In this document: piece by piece, positions 1 to 8,244 of the stretch
How positions within the stretch are numbered: the stretch's first letter is position 1
How the letters are laid out: each line of letters begins with the position of its first letter
Source of the DNA: Gemmatimonadota bacterium
GTDB lineage: Bacteria > Gemmatimonadota > Gemmatimonadetes > Gemmatimonadales > GWC2-71-9
NCBI GenBank assembly: GCA_003222115.1
Contig: QHUL01000050.1
Span: 143,086 to 207,085 of the forward strand
Direction of reading: 5' to 3'
Length of the DNA: 64,000 bases
Position numbers and translations under genes: made by a program
The notes under the pieces: model-generated
Databases searched by the model: none
What the model saw: the letters and a program-made list of their open reading frames with translations, nothing else
What the model was told of the DNA's origin: nothing

Positions 1-33
1 GCCCTGCCGCGCCGCCAGGATCGCGATGCGCAC
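1..33 (-). CDS. Possible start of a further C1-operon gene (partial)
   Basis: A GTG codon at 31-33 opens a frame that runs off the window edge and reads MRIAILAARQG. It lies 5 bases after the stop of the EthD-like gene on the same strand, as expected for the next gene of the operon. The hydrophobic beta-strand beginning would fit the first strand of an ATP-grasp or Rossmann-type protein, but eleven residues are too few to assign a family. Confidence 0.3.
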   Translation of the reverse strand, partial: MRIAILAARQG

Positions 34-38
34 GGGGG

Positions 39-452
39 TCAGTTGGTCTTGACCCCCATCAGCACGGTGAACCCGCCCGTGGCGAACGCTGGGATGTCCC
101 CCGCGACGGCCTTGAATCCCGGCGTGGCCAGACCCTTCTCCATTGCGTCCTTCGAGCTCCACCGGAGATCGGCTTCGCGGTAGATCGCCGCCGACTTGCC
201 GTCGGCGCCGGGGGCAAACTTGATCAACTCGGCGCGCGTGACCCCGATTTCCTGGGCGTGGGCCGCGAACAGCGGCACGTGCTTCTCGGCGTAGTATTTC
301 TCGAACGCGGCCGTGTCCTTCGGCTGGTTGTACAGCACGATGACGGCCCACTGCACCCCGGGCGCGGCGGGCTGCGGCCGCGCGCAGGCGGCCAGGAGGG
401 CTGGTGCGGCGAGCGCGGCGAGGGCGGCGCGACTGAGTAATGCGCGGTGCAT
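39..452 (-). CDS. EthD-like (ferredoxin-fold) lipoprotein, last complete gene of the C1 operon
   Basis: A 137-residue protein. Residues 1-22 form a lipoprotein signal peptide ending in LLAAC, so the product is probably anchored on the outer face of a membrane. The rest has the pattern of EthD/REDY dimeric alpha-beta barrels: a first strand WAVIVLYNQP, then the YYAEKHVPL segment whose His is typical of the family, and a final strand FTVLMGV. The ATG at 450-452 is preceded by AAGGAG. It follows mch by 43 bp, so it is probably cotranscribed with the H4MPT genes. EthD-like proteins act in various oxidative pathways without a common reaction. A link to formaldehyde handling is inferred from position only. 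Confidence 0.75.
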   Translation of the reverse strand: MHRALLSRAALAALAAPALLAACARPQPAAPGVQWAVIVLYNQPKDTAAFEKYYAEKHVPLFAAHAQEIGVTRAELIKFAPGADGKSAAIYREADLRWSSKDAMEKGLATPGFKAVAGDIPAFATGGFTVLMGVKTN

Positions 453-495
453 GAAGATCGCTCCTTCTAGTTGAGGGTTTTGAGGGCGCGGCGTC

Positions 496-1473
496 TCAGC
501 TCTCCACCAGCGACGCCCGCAACACCTCGGGGTTGGCGCGACCGGCGTGATACGTCTTGCCGCTCCCCGCGCTCGTGAGCCACACCTCGGCGGGACTGAA
601 GAGCAGCGGATCGATCTTGTAGAAGTCGCCGTCGTACCGCTTGAAGATGTCGTAGAACGGTGTGCCATAGTCCTTCGAGGCGGAGGCGGGGATTTTCGGC
701 ACGAGCTCGGCGAGCTCGGCGTCGTCGGCGGTGACGGTGTAGCGCGCCGCGCCGCCGTAGAGGATGCAGTCGTTGGTGCGCCCGATCGCCCGCAGGTCGT
801 TCTTGGCCACGGGCGGCAGCGGCGCGGTGCCGATGCCGCTCACGATCTTCCGGAGATCGAAACCGAGCGTGTCCATCTTGTGCAGCCCCGTCTCGAGGAT
901 CCGCGCCGCGATCTGCACGCCGCCGGCGAGGCTCGCCGTGGGGGCGACGACGAACGTGAGCTGCGACGGATCCAGCCCCGCCTTCTGGCCGACCCACGTC
1001 GCCACCGCCTCCGTGGGCGGCGTCCGGGTCTCGAGCACCAGAACCCCGCGGCGCGCGCGCTCGCCGTAGCCGAGCTTCTGGAACAGCTCCTTCTCCACGC
1101 GCGCGTGAGCGCGCAGCGGGCCCGACCCCATCGCGAAATACTTCTCAACCTGGATCGCCCACCCGGCGTACTGCGCGGCCATGCAGCTCACCGCGGGATG
1201 GTCGGTCGAGACGTGCACGCCCGGCCAGGTCTCGCCCGCGATCGGGACCGGCACGTACTCCACCGCGCCGAGCCCGCCCATGCAGATGCGGGCGAGCGCG
1301 AGGCCGGCGCCGTAGCCGCCCGGGCGATCGATCCCCGCGTCGATCACGCGGGCCCCGTTTGCGAGCGTGCGCGCGCCGATCCGCAGCGCGTCGGCGTTCG
1401 CCACCATCTGGTCAGCGATCAGCCAGGCGCGCTCGTTCAACCCGAGACCGTCGCCGCTCACTCCCCCGCCCAT
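496..1473 (-). CDS. mch: Methenyl-tetrahydromethanopterin cyclohydrolase
   Basis: This 325-residue protein matches Mch in length and along its whole sequence (for example the glycine-rich GGYGAGLALARICMGG, AETGLHK-like and CILYGGAARYTV segments). Mch interconverts methenyl-H4MPT and formyl-H4MPT in the cytoplasm, between MtdB and the Fhc complex. The ATG at 1471-1473 was chosen because the start MGGGVSGDGLGLNERAW overlaps the end of fhcC by 16 bases, and sequence further upstream in this frame is antisense-like shadow of fhcC. Its position at the end of the fhcBADC block supports the assignment. Nothing in the sequence suggests damage. Confidence 0.95.
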   Translation of the reverse strand: MGGGVSGDGLGLNERAWLIADQMVANADALRIGARTLANGARVIDAGIDRPGGYGAGLALARICMGGLGAVEYVPVPIAGETWPGVHVSTDHPAVSCMAAQYAGWAIQVEKYFAMGSGPLRAHARVEKELFQKLGYGERARRGVLVLETRTPPTEAVATWVGQKAGLDPSQLTFVVAPTASLAGGVQIAARILETGLHKMDTLGFDLRKIVSGIGTAPLPPVAKNDLRAIGRTNDCILYGGAARYTVTADDAELAELVPKIPASASKDYGTPFYDIFKRYDGDFYKIDPLLFSPAEVWLTSAGSGKTYHAGRANPEVLRASLVES

Positions 1474-2222
1474 TGCAGCATTTCTCCCTTTCCGAGCTCG
1501 GCTAGGTCGCCGCAATAGCGGTCGTAGCGCCCCGTGATCCAGCGGTCGGCGACGTCGAGCCCCCGCCGCTCCCGCAGATAGAGGAGCAGCAGCCGCACGT
1601 GCGGCGGCCGGTAGGTGCAGGCGTAGCGGAAGGTGGCCGGGCGGGCGACCGGGCCGCACGCGACAATCGAGCCGCGCTTCGTCCAGCGGCCGGCGTCGGA
1701 CCCCGTCTCTCCGAACACCACCGCCGTTCCCGCGATCATGCCGCGCCCCGTCCCCTGTCCCGCGTTCCCGGTCACGACAACGAGCCCACGACGCATCCGG
1801 GCCCCGGCGTCGTCGCCCGCGTTCCCGCGAATCACGATCTCGCCCCCAACCATGCCGCGCGCCGCCCCGGGGAGCGCACCTCCCGCGTTGTCGCCGGTGT
1901 CGCCCCGGACCTCGATCGTGCCACCGGCCATCGCGACGCCCACGTCGCGGCCCGCGTGACCTTCGACCAGGAGCTCCCCGCCCGTCATCGCCGCCCCCAG
2001 CCCCTCGGCGAGCCGCAGGTCCCCCTCCAGGCGCACCCGGGCGGCGCGCTCTCCCTGGACGACGAAGAAGTCGCCTAGCGCCGCGGCGCGCCCGCCGTGG
2101 CGCACCGGGAGCGCCGCGATCTCCCGCTGGGCGAGCTGAGCGAGGCGGTCGGGCGTCACGGCCGCGAGCTCGAGCGCGCCCGCCGGCGCGGTGCGCAGCG
2201 CGAGCGTGACGACGTCGCTCAT
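1458..2222 (-). CDS. fhcC: Formyltransferase/hydrolase complex subunit C
   Basis: A 254-residue protein made largely of the GXGXG right-handed beta-helix found in formylmethanofuran dehydrogenase subunit C and at the C-terminus of glutamate synthase. Repeated G-x-x-G-D/N-x-G units run through residues about 85-190 (GDTGDNAGG, GNAGDDAG, GNAGQGTG, GETGSDAG). In bacteria FhcC is a structural subunit of the complex that transfers the formyl group from H4MPT to a methanofuran analogue and hydrolyses it to formate. The start ATG at 2220-2222 overlaps the fhcD stop as ATGA, indicating translational coupling. Confidence 0.93.
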   Translation of the reverse strand: MSDVVTLALRTAPAGALELAAVTPDRLAQLAQREIAALPVRHGGRAAALGDFFVVQGERAARVRLEGDLRLAEGLGAAMTGGELLVEGHAGRDVGVAMAGGTIEVRGDTGDNAGGALPGAARGMVGGEIVIRGNAGDDAGARMRRGLVVVTGNAGQGTGRGMIAGTAVVFGETGSDAGRWTKRGSIVACGPVARPATFRYACTYRPPHVRLLLLYLRERRGLDVADRWITGRYDRYCGDLAELGKGEMLQWAGE

Positions 2223-3124
2223 GCGACTGCACTCGCGGTCATGATCTTGCGGAGCGGGAAGTGGTGCGGGCCAAGCTTGCCACCGTAGTTGCCGGCGGAG
2301 ATCGACCGGACGCCGCCCAGGCAGGCCGCGCGAATGCCGAGCCGCATCGCCGCCTCGATGGACGGGGCGTCGGTTCCATCGAGCACGATCTCGAGCACGC
2401 TGTTCACACCCTGGGGCAGCGCCGACGGCGCGATCGCGCGCAACGTCGGGCTGAAGGCCTCGTTCGTCGTCGCGAGCATGTTCTTGTAGCGCTTGGAGCC
2501 CACCTTGCTCCCGCTCCGCACCACGCCGCCCGGAAACGGGAGGATGACGCCCGGACGGTCGGTCATCGCGAGCACCGCCGCCTCGGCCGCGGCGAGCGCG
2601 GCGTCGGCGTGCTCGGCGAGGATCAGGAAGTTGCCGCCGCCCACGCCCTTTTGCATCCCGAACGTCTCCTCGATCAGGAACTCCCCCTCCATGACTGGCA
2701 CCCGCCAGTAGCGCCGCCCGCCGATCACCTTGCTTCCCTGGAACCCGTCGCCGAACACCCGCAGCGCCTTGCCGACGGCGAGCCGGTCGGGCGCCGCTTG
2801 GAGGCCGTCGAAGCAGGCCGTCGTGGGGCAGGTGAGGACGGTCTGCCCCAAGCGGACGATCAGCTGCTGGGGGAGGCTCTCCTTGTCCATCGTGAGGAAC
2901 AGCACGCTCACCCCGGGGCGCCCGTCGGGCGTCTCCGGTGCGGCGAGCTCGCGCTCGATCCCCGCTTCGCATTTGCAGCCGATGACGGAAGTGGCGAACC
3001 CCGTCAGCTTGAGCGCCGCTTCCCGGGCCCACCGCGCGGTCTTCCCGGTGATGACGATCCGGGCGACGCGCATCGTGAACGCCTCGGCGAAGGTGTCCTC
3101 GATCGTGACGCCGTTGATGATCAT
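2219..3124 (-). CDS. fhcD: Formylmethanofuran:H4MPT formyltransferase (subunit D of Fhc)
   Basis: The 301 residues match Ftr/FhcD from the typical start MIINGVTIEDTFAEAF onward, at the family length of about 300. It moves the formyl group from formyl-H4MPT to the methanofuran-like carrier, and in bacteria it sits in the Fhc complex with A, B and C. The inner segment ACFDGLQ and the FGMQKGVGGGNF stretch are family-like. The ATG at 3122-3124 was chosen over an upstream extension because it restores the canonical N-terminus and gives an ATGA overlap with fhcA. Confidence 0.95.
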   Translation of the reverse strand: MIINGVTIEDTFAEAFTMRVARIVITGKTARWAREAALKLTGFATSVIGCKCEAGIERELAAPETPDGRPGVSVLFLTMDKESLPQQLIVRLGQTVLTCPTTACFDGLQAAPDRLAVGKALRVFGDGFQGSKVIGGRRYWRVPVMEGEFLIEETFGMQKGVGGGNFLILAEHADAALAAAEAAVLAMTDRPGVILPFPGGVVRSGSKVGSKRYKNMLATTNEAFSPTLRAIAPSALPQGVNSVLEIVLDGTDAPSIEAAMRLGIRAACLGGVRSISAGNYGGKLGPHHFPLRKIMTASAVA

Positions 3125-4752
3125 GCCCCGAGCTCCACGGCGGGATAGTTCTCGAACGCCACGCAGGCGTGCCCGTCGAACCACCGCTTCAGGTCGCGCG
3201 TCACTGCCCGGTCGTACCCGGGCTGCACCCGCAGGCGCCGCCCCGTCGGCGCGCGTCGCAGCTGTCCCTCCTCCACTACAACCACGCCACCCTTAATCAC
3301 GTGGCGCGGCGTGGCGAACATCTTGGCGCGGTCGGGGTCGTTCGCATAGATCGTCACGTCCGCGTCGGCACCCACCCCCAGGTGGCCCTTGTCGCTCAGC
3401 CCGAGCAGCCGGGCGGGCCCCGCCCGCGTGACGATCGCGATCTCGGAGAGCGTGTATTCGCGCGCCAGCCCGTCGGCGAGCGCGCTTCCGGCGACGAGCT
3501 TCTGGTTCACCTGCTTCAGCCGCTCGTCCCGATAGCCCCGGTCCATCAGCAGGCGAATCAGCTCCGGGTAGGAGAGAAACGATCCGCCGTTGGGGTGGTC
3601 GGTCGAGAGCACCACGCGCCAAGGATCCTGCGCGAGCAGGAACAGCTCGAGCCCGATCGCCCATTGCAGGGCCGCCACCGCGGCCTGCTCCTTGTACGAG
3701 TAGGGGACGATGCCGCACCCCGTCTCGAGCTCGATGTCCACGTTGACCCACCGCTTCCCCGAGCTCGCGTGCAGCAGGTACTCGACCGGCGCGTCCGCCG
3801 TGAGCGTCGTCGCCGGGCCGAACATCACCTGACCCACGTCCGCGCTCACCTCCGGATGCGCGTTGACGTGCTCGATGACCTCCTTCGCGGCCGACTTCCA
3901 GCTCTTGCCGCGCTCGCCTCCGTAGCTGTGGAACTGGAGGTGGGTGAAGTGGGCGCGCCGTCCCGCGAGCGCGCGCATCGTCTCGAGCGTCGTGGCGGCG
4001 TTGCCCGCCTGTCCCAGGTTGTTGCAGTGGATGTGCACCGGGTGCGGCAGCTCGAGCGCGTTCGCGGCGTCGGCGAGCGTCTCGAGGATACGGCGCGGCG
4101 TGACGGCGTCCGTGCCCACCGCATCGTCGAGCCCCGTGACGTTGCGGCCGCCCGCCTTCCAGCGCTCCACCCCGCCCGGGTTCACGATCTTGATTGCGTA
4201 CCCGCCCGCGGCGGAGAGCACCCAGGCCGCGTAGTCGCGGGCGCGGGCGGCCTCGCCGGCCGCGATCTGACGCAGCAGGTAGTCGTCGTTGCCGAGCAGC
4301 GCGAACAGGCCGGCATCGATGATCGGCGTGTCGTCGAGCTCGCAGTGAGCGTGGCGCGCGGCGAGCGGGGCGACCGCCGCTTCCATCGCGGTCGTGTAGC
4401 CGAGCCCCGCGTAGCGGTATCCCGTCGTGAACGAGCTCGGGATCGTGCCGCCCGTGCCGGAGCGGGGCGTCGCGTCGGGATCCGCGAGCCGCGGCGCGGG
4501 CGCCGGGTCCGCCGCGTGCTCCTCCGGGAGCAGGCGCCGGCCGTGGTTGACGCTCGACCCGGCGATGTGCGAATGGATGTCCACGCCGCCCGGCATGACG
4601 ACCATGCCGCGGGCGTCGAGCTTGGGCGCCTCGCGCGGCAGCTCGGCCACGATGCGGCCGTCCTCGATGCACACGTCGCGGACGGCGCCCTCCGTCCCGT
4701 TCGCCGGGTCGTACACGGCCCCCCCCGCGATCCGGAGCCGCGCCTTGCTCAT
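3121..4752 (-). CDS. fhcA: Formyltransferase/hydrolase complex subunit A (amidohydrolase)
   Basis: A 543-residue amidohydrolase-fold protein matching FhcA/FwdA. The metal-binding HSH is at residues 60-62 within GGVDIHSHIAGS. A second metal region VHIHCNN lies near residue 240, and the STDHPNGG segment carries the conserved catalytic Asp. In the bacterial complex this subunit hydrolyses the N-formyl group to formate. The start at 4750-4752 (MSKARLRIAGG) overlaps the fhcB stop as ATGA. Gene order B-A-D-C is the standard arrangement in methylotrophs with this pathway. Confidence 0.95.
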   Translation of the reverse strand: MSKARLRIAGGAVYDPANGTEGAVRDVCIEDGRIVAELPREAPKLDARGMVVMPGGVDIHSHIAGSSVNHGRRLLPEEHAADPAPAPRLADPDATPRSGTGGTIPSSFTTGYRYAGLGYTTAMEAAVAPLAARHAHCELDDTPIIDAGLFALLGNDDYLLRQIAAGEAARARDYAAWVLSAAGGYAIKIVNPGGVERWKAGGRNVTGLDDAVGTDAVTPRRILETLADAANALELPHPVHIHCNNLGQAGNAATTLETMRALAGRRAHFTHLQFHSYGGERGKSWKSAAKEVIEHVNAHPEVSADVGQVMFGPATTLTADAPVEYLLHASSGKRWVNVDIELETGCGIVPYSYKEQAAVAALQWAIGLELFLLAQDPWRVVLSTDHPNGGSFLSYPELIRLLMDRGYRDERLKQVNQKLVAGSALADGLAREYTLSEIAIVTRAGPARLLGLSDKGHLGVGADADVTIYANDPDRAKMFATPRHVIKGGVVVVEEGQLRRAPTGRRLRVQPGYDRAVTRDLKRWFDGHACVAFENYPAVELGA

Positions 4753-6008
4753 GACTGCCCCTTGGTGAGGCGCGCCGCGAGGGCCCGGACGACGTCCGCC
4801 GCGACCGAGGGGCCTGAGAGCGCCGGCCGGAGCGGCAGCGGGACGTCGTCCATGCGGAACGCGATGCCGCCCTCGTGGATCCCCGCGACTCCCGTGTCGA
4901 TCGCTACCTTGGGGCGGAATGGGGCGGCGCTCACCCGCGGGCCGATCGCGATGGTCGTGACCTGCCCCAGCGCAGCCGCCACGGCCGGGGGGACACCTGC
5001 GGGCGAGCCGACGAGGAGAGCGACGTCGATCTCCCCCCGCCCGAGCAGGACGGCGGCGCCCGCGTGTGGGCGGTAGCACGGATAGCCGGGTGCGAAGTCC
5101 ACGGCGAACGGGAATCCCGTTTGCCAGGTCGCCACGGCATCCGCGCCGGACCGGTTCCCGCCCGCGCGCAGCGACGATAGCGCGCAGCGCGCCGGCCCGT
5201 TCAGCGCCTGCGCGAGCGCGATCAGCGCCTCGGCGCGGTCGGGGTGGTGGAGGAGGCCGTGCGGCGACGGCTCGGCGTCGTGCACCAGGGCGACGTAGCG
5301 CGCGCGCATCATCTGGGTGGCGAGCCCCGTGGCAGCGCGGGCGACCGTGCCGTCCCCGGTCACCCGGCCCAGCACCACGGCCCGCATGAACGCCAGCGCA
5401 TCGACCTCGTCCTCGGGGGTAATCGCCACGCGTTCGTCGGCGTCGGCGGCGCCGCGCGAGGGCCCGACGTCCACAGCGACCACGCGGCGGCTGTGCCGGC
5501 CATCCGGCGCCTGGAGCCCGGTGGGGTCGACCGCGTAGCGGCTGGCATAGCGGGGGTAGCGGTCCGCCGGGTCCACTCCCCAGAACACCACGAGGTCGGC
5601 CCGCTGGCGGATCTCGCCCAACGTTGCTCCGGCGCGCCCGCGCCGCTGGGAGGCGAGGATGCCGGCCGCGACCTCCGCCGTGGGGCTGTCGAGCAGCGCG
5701 CCCAGCCGGTCGGCGACGGCGACGGCCGCGCGCTGCGTCTCGCAGGAGATGTCGGGCGCGAGGTAGACGAGGGGGCGCTCCGCGCGGCCGAGCAGCTTTG
5801 CTGCGTCGGCGAGCGCGACGTCCGGCGCCACCGTCTTCCCGCTCGAGCGGGTCTCTCGCGGCACGCTCCCGTCGGCGAACCAGGCGCGCCCGAGTGGGCA
5901 GCTGTTCCGCGCTTCCGCGATGCGGTCGCCGTCCACGACGACCGCGATGTCGTCGCAGGCGCAGCCGCAGCCGAGGCAGGTCGCGTGCTCCACGGTCCTT
6001 CGGGTCAT
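4749..6008 (-). CDS. fhcB: Formyltransferase/hydrolase complex subunit B
   Basis: A 419-residue protein related to the molybdopterin-containing B subunit of archaeal formylmethanofuran dehydrogenase. The N-terminus keeps a short cysteine-rich segment, CLGCGCACDD, at residues 11-20 and SCPLG near residue 37. The body resembles the FwdB/molybdopterin oxidoreductase fold (VVFWGVDPADRYPR). Bacterial FhcB is reported to have lost Mo/W redox function and to serve the hydrolytic complex; whether the metal-ligating residue is missing here needs an alignment. It starts within 4 bases of the upstream ATP-grasp stop (ATGA). Confidence 0.93.
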   Translation of the reverse strand: MTRRTVEHATCLGCGCACDDIAVVVDGDRIAEARNSCPLGRAWFADGSVPRETRSSGKTVAPDVALADAAKLLGRAERPLVYLAPDISCETQRAAVAVADRLGALLDSPTAEVAAGILASQRRGRAGATLGEIRQRADLVVFWGVDPADRYPRYASRYAVDPTGLQAPDGRHSRRVVAVDVGPSRGAADADERVAITPEDEVDALAFMRAVVLGRVTGDGTVARAATGLATQMMRARYVALVHDAEPSPHGLLHHPDRAEALIALAQALNGPARCALSSLRAGGNRSGADAVATWQTGFPFAVDFAPGYPCYRPHAGAAVLLGRGEIDVALLVGSPAGVPPAVAAALGQVTTIAIGPRVSAAPFRPKVAIDTGVAGIHEGGIAFRMDDVPLPLRPALSGPSVAADVVRALAARLTKGQS

Positions 6009-7156
6009 GCGATCCGTGCCTCACGCCGCTCGATGTCCCGGTAGCGCGCGACCGCCCGCTGCACGAGGGCGGCGTGGCATGCGGCCGCGTCCGGTGCGTG
6101 CGCGAAGATCGTACACACGGGATCGCGCGGTGCGAGCCGGGTCCCGGGTGGCGAGACGTCGCGCACGTCGGGGTCGGCGAGCCAGGCGTGCGCTTCCCCC
6201 ATAGCCGAGGGGCGGCGCGCGTACAGGATCGCCTTGCCTATCGCCTCCCGCGCGCCGCGCCGCGCCCCAGTCAGGTCGAACGCGGGCAGCGTGCCCGCGC
6301 AGGCGCGCGCGTGGATCTCGAAGATGGACAGCCCGTACGCGCGCTCGACCAGTTCCATGGCGGCGGTATAGCGGGGATTCACCTCGATGGCGAATGGGAC
6401 GCCGCGCCGCGCCACGAAGTCCACGCCGTTCACCCCCACCAGTCCCCAGGCGGCCGTGACGGCCTGCGCCAGGCGCGCCGCCCGCTCGAGCAGCCGCGCG
6501 TCATCCGGGAATTGGGAGTCGCACGCGGCGCCGAGAATGCTGCCGCAGTAGCGGAACCCGTCGGCGCCGAAGCGGCGCTCACCGGCGAGAATGCGCGACA
6601 GGCCCAACGGCACGGCACGCCGGCCGTCGGCGGCGAACACGATCGATCCCGTGACGCCCACGATGCGTTGTTGCAAGTAGCAGCCGCGCGGCAGCCGGGC
6701 GCCGGGATGCCACGGGACGACCCCGGCGCCGCCGCCCGAGCGGAGCGGCTTCACGAGCCACGCCGCGTCCGCCGGGGGCCGCGAGAAGCGCAGCCGCGGC
6801 GCCGGTAGCCCCGCCGCCGCGGCGACCCGGGCGAGCCGCCGGGGATCGCGCGCCCGGGCCAGCGCCGCCGGGCCGTTGCCCCAGAGCGGGCGCGGCCCGG
6901 CCAGGGCGCGCACGGTGCGAGGGTGGTTCTCGAAGCTCGCCCCGTACACTACGGCGTCGCACGCGAGCACGCGGGCGGCGGCGACCGCCGCCCGCGTGCT
7001 GAACCGCCCTCGCACCCGGGCGACGCGCACCACGGCCGCGCGGGCGACGAGATCCAGGTCGCCGTACCCGTCCACGGCGACCACGTCGTACCCGGCCCGC
7101 GCAGCCGACTCGGCGAAGCCGCGGGTCGAGACCCCGGCGATGAGCACGCGCGGCAT
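6005..7156 (-). CDS. ATP-grasp protein of the H4MPT cluster (ORF17-like)
   Basis: A 383-residue ATP-grasp enzyme. The start PRVLIAGVSTRGFAESAARAG is a pre-ATP-grasp Rossmann strand. The core includes WLVKPLRSGGGAGV at about residue 133-146, which is the ATP-binding lysine and glycine loop, and FAIEVNPRYTAAMELVE at about residue 265, which holds the Mg-binding Glu/Asn. ATP-grasp genes of this kind sit in bacterial H4MPT/methanofuran clusters (called ORF17 in Methylobacterium) and are thought to act in cofactor synthesis by forming an amide or peptide bond. The substrate is not known. The ATG overlaps the upstream stop by one base (TGATG). Confidence 0.85.
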   Translation of the reverse strand: MPRVLIAGVSTRGFAESAARAGYDVVAVDGYGDLDLVARAAVVRVARVRGRFSTRAAVAAARVLACDAVVYGASFENHPRTVRALAGPRPLWGNGPAALARARDPRRLARVAAAAGLPAPRLRFSRPPADAAWLVKPLRSGGGAGVVPWHPGARLPRGCYLQQRIVGVTGSIVFAADGRRAVPLGLSRILAGERRFGADGFRYCGSILGAACDSQFPDDARLLERAARLAQAVTAAWGLVGVNGVDFVARRGVPFAIEVNPRYTAAMELVERAYGLSIFEIHARACAGTLPAFDLTGARRGAREAIGKAILYARRPSAMGEAHAWLADPDVRDVSPPGTRLAPRDPVCTIFAHAPDAAACHAALVQRAVARYRDIERREARIA

Positions 7157-8238
7157 CAGCCGAGACCCAGGCGCCGGCGGGCCGCGTCGCGGGGCACGAC
7201 GTAGAGATGATCGAGCACCGTGCCGCGGGCCGCGCGGATGGCCATTGTCTCGACGAGCTGGCGGTGCCGGCCGCCCGCGAGCCCGTCCGCGACGAGCGCC
7301 GCCCCCTGGGCGCCCTCTTTCGCCACGCGCGCGAAGCCCTGGAGCAGGTGGGTGGGCGCGAACGGAGCGAGCCGCTCACGGATCGCATGCTGCACCACCT
7401 CGACGTGGGCGAGTCGTCCCGAGAGCACGAACTCCTGGGGTGAGGGGACGGAGAGCGCGAGCGCGGTCGCGAACTTGACGGCGCTTTCGACGAAGGCGTC
7501 CTTGGCGACGTGCTCGCGCGGGGCGGCCGGCCGGGCGAGGCGCTCGGGTGCGACGGCGGCATCCCAGCCGGCGACGCTGGCGGCGCCGCCCGTGAAGAGC
7601 ATCGCCTTGGGCACGGCGCCCGCGAGGTAGGCTACTTCCCCGTCCAGCGCGCCCGCCGCGCGGAACCCGAGCGGCCCGGCCGATCCGCCCGCCCCGTCCA
7701 CGATCTTACCTCCTGCCACCGCGATCGCCGCGGTGAACGCCCCGCCCAGCTCGAGCAGCACCAGCGACACCTTGTCGAGCGGGCGCGAGGAGCGCTCGGC
7801 CTGCGCGGCGATGGCGAGCGCCGCGACACAGACTTTGTCGGCCGTTCCCATGTCCACGCGGTTGATCTTGCGGTGCTCGGGAACGCTCGTGAGATGGATG
7901 ACGCCGGGCGTGAGCACCACCGGCAGCCCGGACCGAGCGAGCGCCCGCACCAGCGCGCGCAGGCCGCCGATCCCGCCCACCTCCCCTTCGGCCGCGAGGA
8001 AGGCGAGCCGCAGGTCCTCCTCGGTGGCTTCCTGGGCGCGCGTGAGGGGGAGCCCGTAACCGGAGGGGCCGGCGATCAAGTCGGTGGGGCCCGCATCCGT
8101 GAGGACGGCGAGAAAGGCGCCGGGGTCGGAGAGCGCGGCGGCGGTGGGGAACGAGCGGTCGAGAAACACCGTGCCGTCCTCCAGCCCGCAGAGATCGATG
8201 CTCACCGTCCCCGGATCGATCCCGATGACACGGGGCAT
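7156..8238 (-). CDS. DUF1464-like ASKHA-fold kinase-related protein
   Basis: A 360-residue protein starting VIGIDPGTVSIDLCGL, the phosphate-1 loop of ASKHA (acetate kinase/hsp70/actin) proteins. A second phosphate motif, LVLLELGGAFTAAIAV, lies near residue 165 and an adenosine-type loop, LFTGGAASV, near residue 215. It resembles the archaeal DUF1464 family, sometimes labelled predicted butyrate kinase. Its place between mtdB and the ATP-grasp gene suggests a role in making or recycling the C1 cofactors. This is inference; no reaction is established from sequence. Six bases separate it from mtdB. Confidence 0.75.
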   Translation of the reverse strand: MPRVIGIDPGTVSIDLCGLEDGTVFLDRSFPTAAALSDPGAFLAVLTDAGPTDLIAGPSGYGLPLTRAQEATEEDLRLAFLAAEGEVGGIGGLRALVRALARSGLPVVLTPGVIHLTSVPEHRKINRVDMGTADKVCVAALAIAAQAERSSRPLDKVSLVLLELGGAFTAAIAVAGGKIVDGAGGSAGPLGFRAAGALDGEVAYLAGAVPKAMLFTGGAASVAGWDAAVAPERLARPAAPREHVAKDAFVESAVKFATALALSVPSPQEFVLSGRLAHVEVVQHAIRERLAPFAPTHLLQGFARVAKEGAQGAALVADGLAGGRHRQLVETMAIRAARGTVLDHLYVVPRDAARRRLGLG

Positions 8239-8244
8239 GGTCCC

